From: JAJDXO01 sp965207535
GTDB lineage: Bacteria; Pseudomonadota; Alphaproteobacteria; Rhodospirillales; UBA2165
DNA length: 64,000 nucleotides
NCBI GenBank assembly: GCA_965207535.1
Contig: CBDBMR010000006.1
Location: forward strand, 1-64,000
Direction of reading: 5' to 3'
The notes below the pieces were generated by a model, which was given only the letters and a program-made list of their open reading frames with translations, did no database searches and was not told where the DNA came from. Both the position numbers and the translations under genes were made by a program. Positions 1 through 7,442 of the stretch are shown here, piece after piece; positions within the stretch are counted from its first letter, which is position 1; each line of letters starts with the position of its first letter.

Positions 1-20
1 ATAGAATGCGCATGACCGTT

Positions 21-88
21 AAATAGATCGGATTCACATGTTTTGACGAAACCGCGCCGTGGTTCCGTCAAAACATGACCCGATCTAG
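21..88. repeat. 68-bp palindromic repeat, copy 1
   Basis: Imperfect palindrome: the arms begin TAGATCGG and end CCGATCTA, with an inner complementary pair TTTTGACG / CGTCAAAA around a short GC-rich centre. An identical 68-bp copy lies in reverse orientation near the right end of the window (63827-63894). The right edge reads CTAG. No ORF lies inside, so it is a non-coding dispersed hairpin element (MITE- or REP-like) rather than a gene. Bases 89-214, between it and pheA, show only the pheA ribosome site. Confidence 0.85.
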
Positions 89-214
89 GGGGATGGGAAA
101 AACGGCAAAAACAGGATATACGGGGCGGCCCATTATCTCGCCGGTCTAGGCGGCCGGCGAAAACGACTTGAATATCAATGCCTTCCGCAAGGCGTTGGAA
201 GACGGAGAGGTCCG

Positions 215-1072
215 ATGTCCGAAGGGTTGCATGCCATCGCTTTTCAGGGGATGGACGGCGCCAATTCTCATATGGCGTGCCGGGTGGTGCACCCGGAAAT
301 GACGCCGCTCGCCTGCACCTCCTTCGAGGACGCTTTTGCCGCGGTGGCCGAAGGCGCGGCGAAGCTCGCCATGATCCCGATCGACAACTCCGTTGCCGGA
401 CGGGTCGCGGACATCCACCATCTGCTTCCGGATTCCGGACTTCACATTGTCGGTGAGCATTTCCAGCGGGTGGAACACACTCTCTTGGCGATAAAGGGTG
501 CCTCCGAAGACCAGCTCACCCATGTCCACAGTCACATCCATGCTCTCAATCAGTGCCGGAACATGATCCGGGAGCTGGGGGTCGGGCCGGTGGTCCACGC
601 GGATACGGCGGGGGCCGCCAACGACATCGCGGCCGCCGGGGATCCGACCCAGGGCGCTATCGCCTCCGAACTGGCCGCCGAGATTTACGGCCTGGAAATT
701 CTCCGGGAAAACGTCGAGGACGCCGAACACAACACCACCCGGTTTCTCATCATGTCCCCGGACGAGGAGGTCGCCTCACCGGACGAAGAGGCCGTCGTTA
801 CCAGTTTCGTGTTCAACGTGCGCAACGTCCCGGCGGCGCTCTACAAGGCGCTGGGCGGGTTCGCGACCAATAATGTCAACATGACTAAGCTGGAAAGCTA
901 CATGATCGGCGGCGGCTTTTCGGCGACCCGGTTTTACGCCGAGGTGGACGGCCACCCGGACCATCGGGGGCTCAAATTCGCCTTGGAGGAGCTCGAGTTC
1001 TTCTCACATGAAGTGAAGATATTAGGCGTATTCCCGGCCAGTCCGGCGCGCAAGGAGCTCAATGGAGGCTAG
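215..1072 (+). CDS. pheA: Prephenate dehydratase
   Basis: Converts prephenate to phenylpyruvate, the committed step to phenylalanine, in the cytoplasm. The N-terminal 180 residues form the periplasmic-binding-protein-like catalytic domain with the conserved T-T-R-F motif (about residues 174-177). Residues about 190-275 form an ACT domain with the KLESY stretch that senses phenylalanine in this family, so feedback inhibition is expected. At 285 residues it is the stand-alone alphaproteobacterial form, not the chorismate mutase fusion of enterics. A GGAGAGG ribosome site precedes the ATG. Its stop codon shares the word CTAG with the stop of the convergent nudC. Nothing before it in the window can be assigned as an operon partner. 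Confidence 0.93.
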   Translation: MSEGLHAIAFQGMDGANSHMACRVVHPEMTPLACTSFEDAFAAVAEGAAKLAMIPIDNSVAGRVADIHHLLPDSGLHIVGEHFQRVEHTLLAIKGASEDQLTHVHSHIHALNQCRNMIRELGVGPVVHADTAGAANDIAAAGDPTQGAIASELAAEIYGLEILRENVEDAEHNTTRFLIMSPDEEVASPDEEAVVTSFVFNVRNVPAALYKALGGFATNNVNMTKLESYMIGGGFSATRFYAEVDGHPDHRGLKFALEELEFFSHEVKILGVFPASPARKELNGG

Positions 1073-1992
1073 CCCGCCGTCTCGTCCAGCCAGGTGTCGA
1101 TCAGCCAGCGGGAAATGGAGAATTTGCTCGGCGGCAGCACACCGTCCCGGGCCGCAAGTTCCGCCACCTCATCCCGGGTGAACCAGCGCGCATCGGTCAG
1201 TTCGTCATCCTGAATGGTGATCTCGATGGTCAGCGCGCGGGCGCGGAACCCCAGCATGATGGACGCGGGGAACGGCCAGGGCTGGGATGCCTGATAGACG
1301 ACATCGGCCACATCGACGCCGGTCTCTTCCTTGACCTCTCGGGCGACGGCCTGTTCCAGTGTCTCGCCCGGCTCGACGAATCCGGCGACGGTGGAAAACC
1401 GGATGCCCGAGGGGAACCGCTTGTTCTGGGCCAGCAAGGCGCAGGGGCCCGAGCCGTCGTCATGGGTCACCAGCATGATCACCGCCGGGTCCGTCCGCGG
1501 AAAATGGGTCTTGCCGCAGGTTTCGTTGGTGCACTTCCGTTCGTGGCCCGCCTTGCGGCTTTCAGTGGGCGATCCGCAAACGCCGCAGAATTGATGGGTC
1601 CGGTGCCAGTAGCCGAGGGCGCGGGCGTGGGCCAGCATGGACGCAATGCCGTGCTCGAGGTTGGGGGCCAGGGCCCTCAAATCCGCGAAATCGCCGTCGC
1701 CGGGGATGGCGGCCGAAAACGGCTCCTCCAAATGCGAAATGTCGGCGGCGAAATAGGCCGTGTCGCCGTCCATGCCGAGAAACACCAGCTCGGAGGCTTC
1801 GTCGTGGAGCGTGCTGGCGCCCTCTACGATCAGCGCTTCACCGGAGCCGGCGTTTCGGATCAGCACCTTGTCCCGCCAAACGGTCACCGTCCGCGCCTGC
1901 CCGGCGGCAATCTGCTCGGCGATCCACGCCTGATCGGTGCGCAGGTGGTGGGCGCGGTCCAGAATCATATTGGTGAAGACGAAATCGATCAT
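1069..1992 (-). CDS. nudC: NADH/NAD(+) pyrophosphatase (Nudix)
   Basis: Hydrolyses NAD(H) to NMN(H) and AMP, and in this family can also remove NAD caps from RNA. All three NudC hallmarks are visible: a four-cysteine zinc ribbon (C136, C139, C154, C159), a full Nudix box from G204 to G225 with the REVKEE core, and just after it the family-specific SQPWPFPAS motif (236-244). The length of 307 residues is normal. It is transcribed away from the SRP RNA gene and meets pheA head-on, their stops overlapping by 4 bp. The 240 bp between its start and the SRP RNA show no further gene, only the likely ffs promoter. Confidence 0.93.
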   Translation of the reverse strand: MIDFVFTNMILDRAHHLRTDQAWIAEQIAAGQARTVTVWRDKVLIRNAGSGEALIVEGASTLHDEASELVFLGMDGDTAYFAADISHLEEPFSAAIPGDGDFADLRALAPNLEHGIASMLAHARALGYWHRTHQFCGVCGSPTESRKAGHERKCTNETCGKTHFPRTDPAVIMLVTHDDGSGPCALLAQNKRFPSGIRFSTVAGFVEPGETLEQAVAREVKEETGVDVADVVYQASQPWPFPASIMLGFRARALTIEITIQDDELTDARWFTRDEVAELAARDGVLPPSKFSISRWLIDTWLDETAG

Positions 1993-2200
1993 GCGACTAC
2001 AAACGGTCGGGCTTCCGGCATGTCCTGTTCGGGTGCGCGGAACCTGACACAGCGGGCGGTTTCAGGCAATGGTCCCGGCCAAGCCCTTCACTCCGTAGCC
2101 GTTTTTGGCCATCCGGCGCGGGTTTGGCCCGCTGAACCGCGGAAGGATTCCGCATGCCGCTTTCCAAGGCCGGATTTGGGGCAATTGGCGTCAACGTGAC

Positions 2201-2231
2201 TTGCGACTCATCGCCTCTCACCTGTTATACT
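2201..2231 (+). promoter_or_regulatory. Probable promoter of the SRP RNA gene
   Basis: TTGCGA (2201-2206) and TTATAC (2225-2230) lie 18 bp apart and sit 6-8 bp upstream of the predicted 5' end of the SRP RNA, as expected for a sigma-70-type promoter of a stable RNA. Assignment is by eye. Confidence 0.45.
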
Positions 2232-2235
2232 CGCC

Positions 2236-2336
2236 TTGGAAGGTCGGCCGCGGACGAGCCGCTCGCCAACCCGGTCAGGTCCGGAAGGAAGCAGCCGTAA
2301 CGAGTTCCGCTCGGGTCGCGTGTCCGGCCTTCCACC
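2236..2336 (+). ncRNA. ffs: 4.5S / small bacterial signal recognition particle RNA
   Basis: Contains the near-universal SRP core GGTCAGGTCCGGAAGGAAGC followed by AGCCGTAACGAG, which forms helix 8 and the GGAA tetraloop bound by Ffh. The ends pair (GGAAGGTCGG at about 2238 with CCGGCCTTCC ending at about 2333), giving a hairpin of about 100 nt, the size of the short Gram-negative form. The RNA works with Ffh and FtsY in co-translational membrane targeting. It lies directly upstream of dnaX, a common arrangement in alphaproteobacteria. The end points are estimated from the terminal helix. Confidence 0.95.
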
Positions 2337-2360
2337 CGATGCTTTAATCCGACAGCGTTC

Positions 2361-4190
2361 ATGACCGACGACGCCAGCCCAGACACCGGTGAAGAGACAG
2401 AAGGCGGAACCGACGGCCTGACCGCCGCGCTGCCCGGATTGGACTTTGGAGACGAGGGGGCCGCCGGCCAATATCGGGTGCTGGCGCGCAAGTACCGGCC
2501 GTCGGGTTTTTCGGATCTGGTGGGCCAGGAGGCCATGGTCCGGACGCTCACCAACGCTTTCGCCTCGGGACGATTGGCGCACGCCTTCGTTCTCACCGGG
2601 GTCCGGGGGGTGGGCAAAACCACAACCGCGAGGATCATCGCCCGGGCGCTGAATTGTATCGGACCCGACGGGACCGGCGGACCGACCATCGAGCCCTGCG
2701 GCGTTTGCGAAAATTGCAAGGCGATCGCCGAAGACCGGCACGTAGATGTGCTGGAGATGGACGCGGCGAGCCGTACCGGCGTCGACGACATCCGGGAACT
2801 GATCGAGGGCGTGCGCTACCGGCCGGTCTCGGCCCGCTACAAGGTCTACATCATCGACGAAGTGCATATGCTGTCCCGCAATGCGTTCAATGCGCTGTTG
2901 AAGACCCTCGAGGAGCCGCCGGAGCACGTGAAGTTCATCTTCGCCACGACGGAAATCCGCAAAGTGCCGATCACCGTCCTCAGCCGGTGCCAGCGTTTCG
3001 ATCTCCGCCGGATCGGCGTGGAGAACCTGAGCGCCGACTTCGCACGTATCGCCGCATCCGAGGGGGCGGCGATTTCAGACCGTGCCATTCAGCTCATCGC
3101 CCGCGCGGCGGACGGGTCCCACCGGGACGGCCTGTCCATCCTGGATCAGGTGATCACCACCGGCGCCGGCGGCGATGGCGAAATTGCCGAAGATCAGGTT
3201 CGCGATATGCTGGGACTGGCCGACCGGACCCGCGGCTTCGATCTGCTCGAAGCCGTGTTCACGGGCGATGCGGTCCGCGCCCTCGGCATTCTGGAAGACG
3301 ACTACCGCAACGGCGCCGATCCCATGCAGGTGCTTCAGGATTTGCTGGAGATCGTTCACTGGCTCACCCGGATCAAGCTGGTGCCGGCGGCGGCGAAGGC
3401 GGCGGGCGTACCGGAGGCCGAATCCGAACGCGGTTCCGACCTGGCGGGCCGTCTGGGCATGGGCGCCCTGGCCCGGGCCTGGCAGATGTTGCTGAAGGGC
3501 GTCAAGGAAGCCCAGGGCGCGCCTTCGGCCATTCAGGCGGTTGAAATGATTCTGATCCGGCTCACTTATGCGTCCGAACTGCCTACGCCGGAGGAAGCGC
3601 TGAGGAAACTCGACGGCGACGGTTCCGCCCAGGGATCAAGTAAGGGATCAAGCTCCCCGCCGGCCCCGGCAGCCTCGACGCCGAGGCCCAGCTCACCCGC
3701 CGGCGCGGTAGCCGCCGAACCGGTGGCCGCGCCGTCACCGGAGGCCGTCTCCGATGCCCGGCCGCATCCCACCAGCCTGGACGAGGTGATCGCCCTCGCC
3801 GAGACGAAGGGCCAGCCTGTGTTGAAGGCCCAATTGATCAACAATGTGCGCCCGGTTCACTTCGAGCCCGGCCGGATCGAGTTCAGCCTCGAAGACGGCG
3901 CGCCGCAGGAAATCGTCGGCAATCTCGCCAAGTTCCTGCACGCGGAAACCGGCGAACGATGGATGGTGTCGCTGTCCAATCAACCGGGCGAACAAACCGC
4001 CGCCCAAAAAGCGAATGCGGAGACCGCGGAGGAGAAGGCCGCCATCGCCGAAACCCCGTTGGTGAAATCCATCCTGGAAACCTTCCCCGGCGCGACGATC
4101 GAGACGGTGCGCCGCTTCGGGCCGGAGACCGCGGAGCAGCCGGGCGGCGATGGCCCAACCGGCGGCAATGAGGGAGAAACCCCGGAATGA
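2361..4190 (+). CDS. dnaX: DNA polymerase III subunits gamma and tau
   Basis: Clamp-loader ATPase of the replicative polymerase; tau also couples polymerase cores and contacts the helicase. The AAA+ domain shows Walker A GVRGVGKTT (80-88), a zinc module with cysteines C99, C113, C116 and C119, Walker B/DEVH (166-169) and the SRC sensor motif (208-210). A Pro/Ala/Ser-rich linker begins near residue 415 and is followed by a tau-type C-terminal domain. Residues 1-36 are an acidic extension before the conserved QYRVLARKYRP start. The length of 609 matches alphaproteobacterial homologues. No obvious slippery A-run was found that would produce a separate gamma. It overlaps ybaB by 4 bp (ATGA), implying translational coupling. 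Confidence 0.95.
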   Translation: MTDDASPDTGEETEGGTDGLTAALPGLDFGDEGAAGQYRVLARKYRPSGFSDLVGQEAMVRTLTNAFASGRLAHAFVLTGVRGVGKTTTARIIARALNCIGPDGTGGPTIEPCGVCENCKAIAEDRHVDVLEMDAASRTGVDDIRELIEGVRYRPVSARYKVYIIDEVHMLSRNAFNALLKTLEEPPEHVKFIFATTEIRKVPITVLSRCQRFDLRRIGVENLSADFARIAASEGAAISDRAIQLIARAADGSHRDGLSILDQVITTGAGGDGEIAEDQVRDMLGLADRTRGFDLLEAVFTGDAVRALGILEDDYRNGADPMQVLQDLLEIVHWLTRIKLVPAAAKAAGVPEAESERGSDLAGRLGMGALARAWQMLLKGVKEAQGAPSAIQAVEMILIRLTYASELPTPEEALRKLDGDGSAQGSSKGSSSPPAPAASTPRPSSPAGAVAAEPVAAPSPEAVSDARPHPTSLDEVIALAETKGQPVLKAQLINNVRPVHFEPGRIEFSLEDGAPQEIVGNLAKFLHAETGERWMVSLSNQPGEQTAAQKANAETAEEKAAIAETPLVKSILETFPGATIETVRRFGPETAEQPGGDGPTGGNEGETPE

Positions 4191-4510
4191 AGAATCTCGG
4201 CCAGATCATGAAGCAGGCCCAGGAAATGCAGGACAAGATGGCCCGGATGCAGGAAAGCCTCTCGGCGGAAGAGGTGACCGGCCAGGCGGGCGGCGGCATG
4301 GTTCGGGTGACCCTCAACGGCAAATACGAAATGCGGAAGATCAGGATCGACCCGTCATTGGCGGGGCCGGACGAGGTGGAGGTGCTCGAGGATCTGATCG
4401 TCGCGGCGCAGAACGACGCCAAGAACAAGGTCGAGGTGATGGTCCAGGAGAAGATGAGCGAACTCACTGGCGGTCTCCAGCTTCCGCCCGGCATGCAGCT
4501 GCCGTTCTAG
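4187..4510 (+). CDS. ybaB: YbaB/EbfC family nucleoid-associated protein
   Basis: Small (107-residue) DNA-binding protein that coats DNA as a dimer and in many bacteria sits between dnaX and recR. The sequence begins MKNLGQIMKQAQEMQ and has the typical amphipathic N-terminal helix, the central GGGMVRVTLNG strand and the conserved DPS motif (RIDPSL). The start overlaps the dnaX stop by 4 bp. The recR gene expected immediately downstream is displaced to 7443 by the reverse-strand muramidase cassette. The ybaB stop shares CTAG with the stop of that cassette's last gene. Confidence 0.93.
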   Translation: MKNLGQIMKQAQEMQDKMARMQESLSAEEVTGQAGGGMVRVTLNGKYEMRKIRIDPSLAGPDEVEVLEDLIVAAQNDAKNKVEVMVQEKMSELTGGLQLPPGMQLPF

Positions 4511-5898
4511 AACTTTCCGCCCAATGCGTTCAGCCTTCCCAGCAGCGGCGCCGTCCCCTGATAGGTGAGAACGTCCCGGATACGGTCGTTGGTCTTGGGG
4601 CCGAGAACGCCGTCCACCTTGAGGGGCCAGGCGAACCCGTCCCCGGCGACGCCGTTGAGCGCGGTCTGAAGCGCCTTGACCGGCTGTGTAAGGTCGGCCC
4701 GCGCGGCGGTTTCCCGTATCCCCTGACCGATGGCGCCCGCTACCTGGGCGAGCCCCTGCGACAAGGCATAACCATCTGCCATGCGGGCGGGAGATGAGTT
4801 CCGGGGCACCCGCGGGGCGGCGCCTGCCGGATGATCGTAGGCCCGGGCGAACCAGCCCTGGGCGAAGTCCGGCATGGACTGGGGCGCGGGCCGGAGCCTT
4901 TGCCGGACCGAGTTCCAGTAGTCGGGATGGCCGATAAGGGCGGCGATCTCCGGTTTTGTGATGCCGGAGAGCGGCTTGGACATGATCTCGGCGGGAGACG
5001 CGCCCAGTGCGTTCATGCGTTCCAGGGCCGCCTTCGCGGCCGGCGATGGTTGGGGCTCTGGGGCCGGCCGTGGGGACGGCCGGGGCGTTCTCATGGAGTG
5101 ATCCTCGGGATCCGGTCCGGCGGAGGGCTGCTTCCTGGCGGGCAGCCGCAGCACGTCGCCCGCGCGGATCCTGTCGGGATCGGTGATCTGCGGATTGACG
5201 GCCAGAATTTCGGCGACGGTATGGCCGGTGCGTTGGGCGATCCCGGACAGGGTGTCGCCGCGGGCGATCATCGCCCCGCCCTTGAGTTCCGGGTCCCGGA
5301 ATATGGCCGCCGCGCCCCGGTAGCGGGCAGGGTCGTCCAGCGCATCGCCCATCCGCGCGAGGCGGCCGGCGGCGGCATCGAAGTCTCCCGACTTGATATG
5401 CCGGGCGAGATCGGGGGCCGCGCCCCGGAGTGCGCGCGGCGATTGGTAGGCCGCCAGCGCCAGTTCGGCCCGGCGCCTGGGGTCGAGGCCGCCGAAGACA
5501 TCGGCGCCCAGGAACCGGCGGGCGTCGGCTTCGGCGCGCCGGTAGGAGACGGCGAACAGATTCTCCTGCTGCTCCGCGGTCAGGGTGATGGATTTCAGCG
5601 CCTCCCGCGCCCGGGATAGCTTGGCGGGATCTGCGCCATCCTGATTGGAGCGCTCAATGGCGATGACTTCCAGAGCCTTCTGTTGGGATATCGTGAGACT
5701 GATCCCCGCGCTGGCGAGATCGGCCTCAAGGTTGTCTCGGGTTTCCCATCCTCCTCGGCCAGTTTGGACGATGGGCGTATAGCCCAATCCGATGGTATCG
5801 GTGCCGCCTCGGTCCACATAGAACCGGGCGCGGGCGCCTTCCAACTGCCGGGCTCGGGCGGCGGCGTATTTGAGGGATCGCGAGGTGTTGGTGTCCAT
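4507..5898 (-). CDS. GH24 muramidase with LysM and peptidoglycan-binding regions
   Basis: Predicted to cleave the glycan backbone of peptidoglycan. Residues about 8-160 form a T4-lysozyme-like domain: E20, D29 and T35 in the context LEG...YVDRGGTDTIG reproduce exactly the spacing (9 and 6) of the T4 lysozyme triad E11/D20/T26. A LysM module follows at about 210-254 (GDTLSGIAQRTG...RLP), then a proline-rich linker, then a C-terminal segment with LKVDGVLGPKT, typical of peptidoglycan-binding folds. There is no signal peptide or membrane segment, so export would need a holin or a secretion system. No phage genes adjoin it. It is the last gene of a reverse-strand cassette with two secreted paralogues. 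An AAGGAGAAC ribosome site supports the start. The catalytic class is well supported; the biological role is open. Confidence 0.8.
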   Translation of the reverse strand: MDTNTSRSLKYAAARARQLEGARARFYVDRGGTDTIGLGYTPIVQTGRGGWETRDNLEADLASAGISLTISQQKALEVIAIERSNQDGADPAKLSRAREALKSITLTAEQQENLFAVSYRRAEADARRFLGADVFGGLDPRRRAELALAAYQSPRALRGAAPDLARHIKSGDFDAAAGRLARMGDALDDPARYRGAAAIFRDPELKGGAMIARGDTLSGIAQRTGHTVAEILAVNPQITDPDRIRAGDVLRLPARKQPSAGPDPEDHSMRTPRPSPRPAPEPQPSPAAKAALERMNALGASPAEIMSKPLSGITKPEIAALIGHPDYWNSVRQRLRPAPQSMPDFAQGWFARAYDHPAGAAPRVPRNSSPARMADGYALSQGLAQVAGAIGQGIRETAARADLTQPVKALQTALNGVAGDGFAWPLKVDGVLGPKTNDRIRDVLTYQGTAPLLGRLNALGGKF

Positions 5899-5935
5899 TT
5901 GATTGTTCTCCTTGGTGATGAAGCGTCAGGTGGAA

Positions 5936-6454
5936 TTAGTTGATGGCGCCGGTGCCGGGCTGGCTGAACGTGAACCAGTAGCATCTTCCTCTCAGGCTCC
6001 GGCTCACGTCGAATCGTTCGATGATGCTGATAGCGTCAAAGCACATGAGGACATCGACCTCGCAACGCTCTCCCGCCGGATTGCCGAGCGTCCCCGGATA
6101 GAACAGCTTGACGAAGTGATTGTTCGGACCGACGAGCTCCTCGACTTTTAGGTTGCGGTCGAGTTCCAGGTAGGGATGTCCGCCCGGTGTCGTGCGCCGG
6201 GTGAAGCCGAACCGTCCCTGGCGGCCGAAGATCAGCGTATCGGGCGTGATGGTCAGCGAGCCGAAGAGCTCGTGGATACTGTCGTTCAAACTGAACCATT
6301 CGCCGAGCATGTTGGGCCTGCAGTGTGGCTGAGGCGCCTTGACGTTGGGCAGCGGCGGCCCGGCGGGTTCCTGGGCGGCGGCCTTTTCCGAAACCAGGAT
6401 GGCCGCGAGGCACGCGGCGGCGAGCATGGCCGCCAGGGATGCGCGGATGCTCAT
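5936..6454 (-). CDS. Secreted protein of unknown function, copy 1
   Basis: Family not recognised. The 172-residue product starts with a clear Sec signal peptide (MSIRASLAAMLAAACLAAIL, cleavage probably after the AAAQ region). The mature part has the blocks HCRPNMLGEWFSL, GSLTITPDTLIF, GHPYLELDRNLKVEE and RCYWFTFSQPGTGAIN, beta-rich with four cysteines that could form two disulfides. The first ATG giving a signal peptide was chosen; the frame stays open further upstream only as a shadow. It lies between the muramidase gene and its own tandem duplicate (copy 2), to which it is very similar. Its ATG overlaps the TGA of an 18-codon remnant of the muramidase N-terminus. A periplasmic inhibitor or partner of the muramidase is an inference only. 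Confidence 0.75.
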   Translation of the reverse strand: MSIRASLAAMLAAACLAAILVSEKAAAQEPAGPPLPNVKAPQPHCRPNMLGEWFSLNDSIHELFGSLTITPDTLIFGRQGRFGFTRRTTPGGHPYLELDRNLKVEELVGPNNHFVKLFYPGTLGNPAGERCEVDVLMCFDAISIIERFDVSRSLRGRCYWFTFSQPGTGAIN

Positions 6455-6507
6455 TGCAGGGCGCGGGTGAGGGCCAGCTTGAGGGACTGTGAAGTAGCGG
6501 TATCCAT
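6451..6507 (-). pseudogene. 18-codon remnant of the muramidase N-terminus, now a leader ORF
   Basis: Reads MDTATSQSLKLALTRALQ then TGA. It aligns with the first 18 residues of the downstream muramidase (M-D-T-x-T-S-x-S-L-K) and has the same upstream AAGGAGAAC ribosome site and spacer. It stops just before the position of the catalytic Glu20. Its TGA overlaps the ATG of secreted copy 1 (ATGA), so it may now act as a translated leader for that gene. It marks the junction of the tandem duplication. Confidence 0.7.
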
Positions 6508-6546
6508 TTGATTGTTCTCCTTGGTGATTTGAAACGTCAGGCGGGT

Positions 6547-7065
6547 TTAGTTGATGGCGCCGGTGCCGGGCTGGCTGAAGGTGAACCAGTAACACCGGCC
6601 ACCGAGGCTCAAGCTGATATCGAACTGTTCGACGATGCTGATGGCGTCAAAGCACATGAGGACATCGACATTGCATCTGCCGTGGCCGAAGTCCGACCAG
6701 GGGCCGGGATAGAGCAGCTTGACGAAGTGATTGTCCGGATCGGCGAACTCCTCGACTTTTAGGTTGCGGTCGAGTTCCAGGTAGGGGTGTCCGCCCGGTG
6801 TCGTGCGCCGGGTGAAGCCGAACCGTCCCTGGCGGTCGAAGATCAGCGCATCGGGGGTGATGGTCAGCGAACCGAATAACTCATGGGTGCCGTCATGCAA
6901 ACTGAACCATTCGCCGAGCATGTTCGGGCGGCAGTGGGGCTGGGGCGCCTTGACGTTGGGCAGCGGCGGCTCGGCGGGTTCCTGGGCGGCGGCGGTTTCC
7001 GTAACCAGGATGGCCGCGAGGCACGCGGCGGCGAGCATGGCCGCCAGGGGCGCGCGGATGTTCAT
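6547..7065 (-). CDS. Secreted protein of unknown function, copy 2
   Basis: Paralogue of copy 1 with the same 172-residue length, the same type of signal peptide (MNIRAPLAAMLAAACLAAIL), the same cysteine pattern and an identical C-terminus ending GTGAIN. Differences cluster in the segment after the LELDRNLKVEE block (ADPDNHFVKLLYPGPWSDFGHG against VGPNNHFVKLFYPGTLGNPAGE). An in-frame ATG 11 codons earlier (MLGISFGLRAA) is possible, but the chosen start matches copy 1 and gives a cleaner signal peptide. It is the promoter-proximal gene of the cassette. Family and function not recognised. Confidence 0.75.
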   Translation of the reverse strand: MNIRAPLAAMLAAACLAAILVTETAAAQEPAEPPLPNVKAPQPHCRPNMLGEWFSLHDGTHELFGSLTITPDALIFDRQGRFGFTRRTTPGGHPYLELDRNLKVEEFADPDNHFVKLLYPGPWSDFGHGRCNVDVLMCFDAISIVEQFDISLSLGGRCYWFTFSQPGTGAIN

Positions 7066-7442
7066 TGCCGCGCGCAAGCCAAATGATATTCCCAACATGC
7101 CTGGCCGCTACTCCCGGCTGAAATTTCAGTGCCGCTTACATCCAACATTACCACGGCCCGGTTTCATATGATCAACACACATCGCTGCCTTGGAGTTCCG
7201 CACCCAAAATCGGATCGCGGCGCGCCTCCCGCCAAAATTTGACCCTTTGGATCGGCCGATTCGGTGCGCCGAACCGGCCGGCGCCGGATATCGGCACCGG
7301 ACAACTTACCCTAAAATCCGCAAATGTCAATTAAATTCTAAATTTATATCTAGTAATTCCCATATATAGATTAATTTTTCTCCCGGCCGGCGCGCAATTT
7401 CCGGGTGTTTGAGCGGGCCATGGGACCGTCTAAGGTGGGTGC
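7066..7442. other. AT-rich divergent intergenic region before recR
   Basis: 377 bp without a convincing gene. The part from about 7312 to 7380 is strikingly AT-rich (runs such as TAAATTCTAAATTTATATC) in an otherwise GC-rich window. It must carry the recR promoter on the plus strand and the cassette promoter on the minus strand. Confidence 0.7.
7303..7330 (-). promoter_or_regulatory. Candidate promoter of the secreted-protein/muramidase cassette
   Basis: On the minus strand TTGACA (7325-7330) is followed 16 bp later by TAAGTT (7303-7308). The -35 is a perfect sigma-70 hexamer and the -10 is weak. It would give a 5' leader of roughly 230 nt before secreted copy 2. Confidence 0.4.

Larger units (their letters stand above)
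5898..7065. repeat. Tandem duplication of about 610 bp
   Basis: Two direct copies, each comprising a secreted-protein gene, the short spacer with ribosome site, and the start of a muramidase gene. The offset between equivalent points is 611 bp (gene ends 5936/6547 and starts 6454/7065) and 609 bp at the muramidase starts (5898/6507). Long stretches are identical at the nucleotide level, for example around GGTTGCGGTCGAGTTCCAGG in both copies. Divergence is concentrated in the middle of the mature protein. Confidence 0.85.

Noticed and set aside
4507..5898. Prophage endolysin
   Set aside because: The GH24 domain is typical of phage endolysins, but no holin, spanin, capsid, integrase or other phage gene lies nearby, and the LysM plus linker layout with secreted partner genes is not a lysis cassette.
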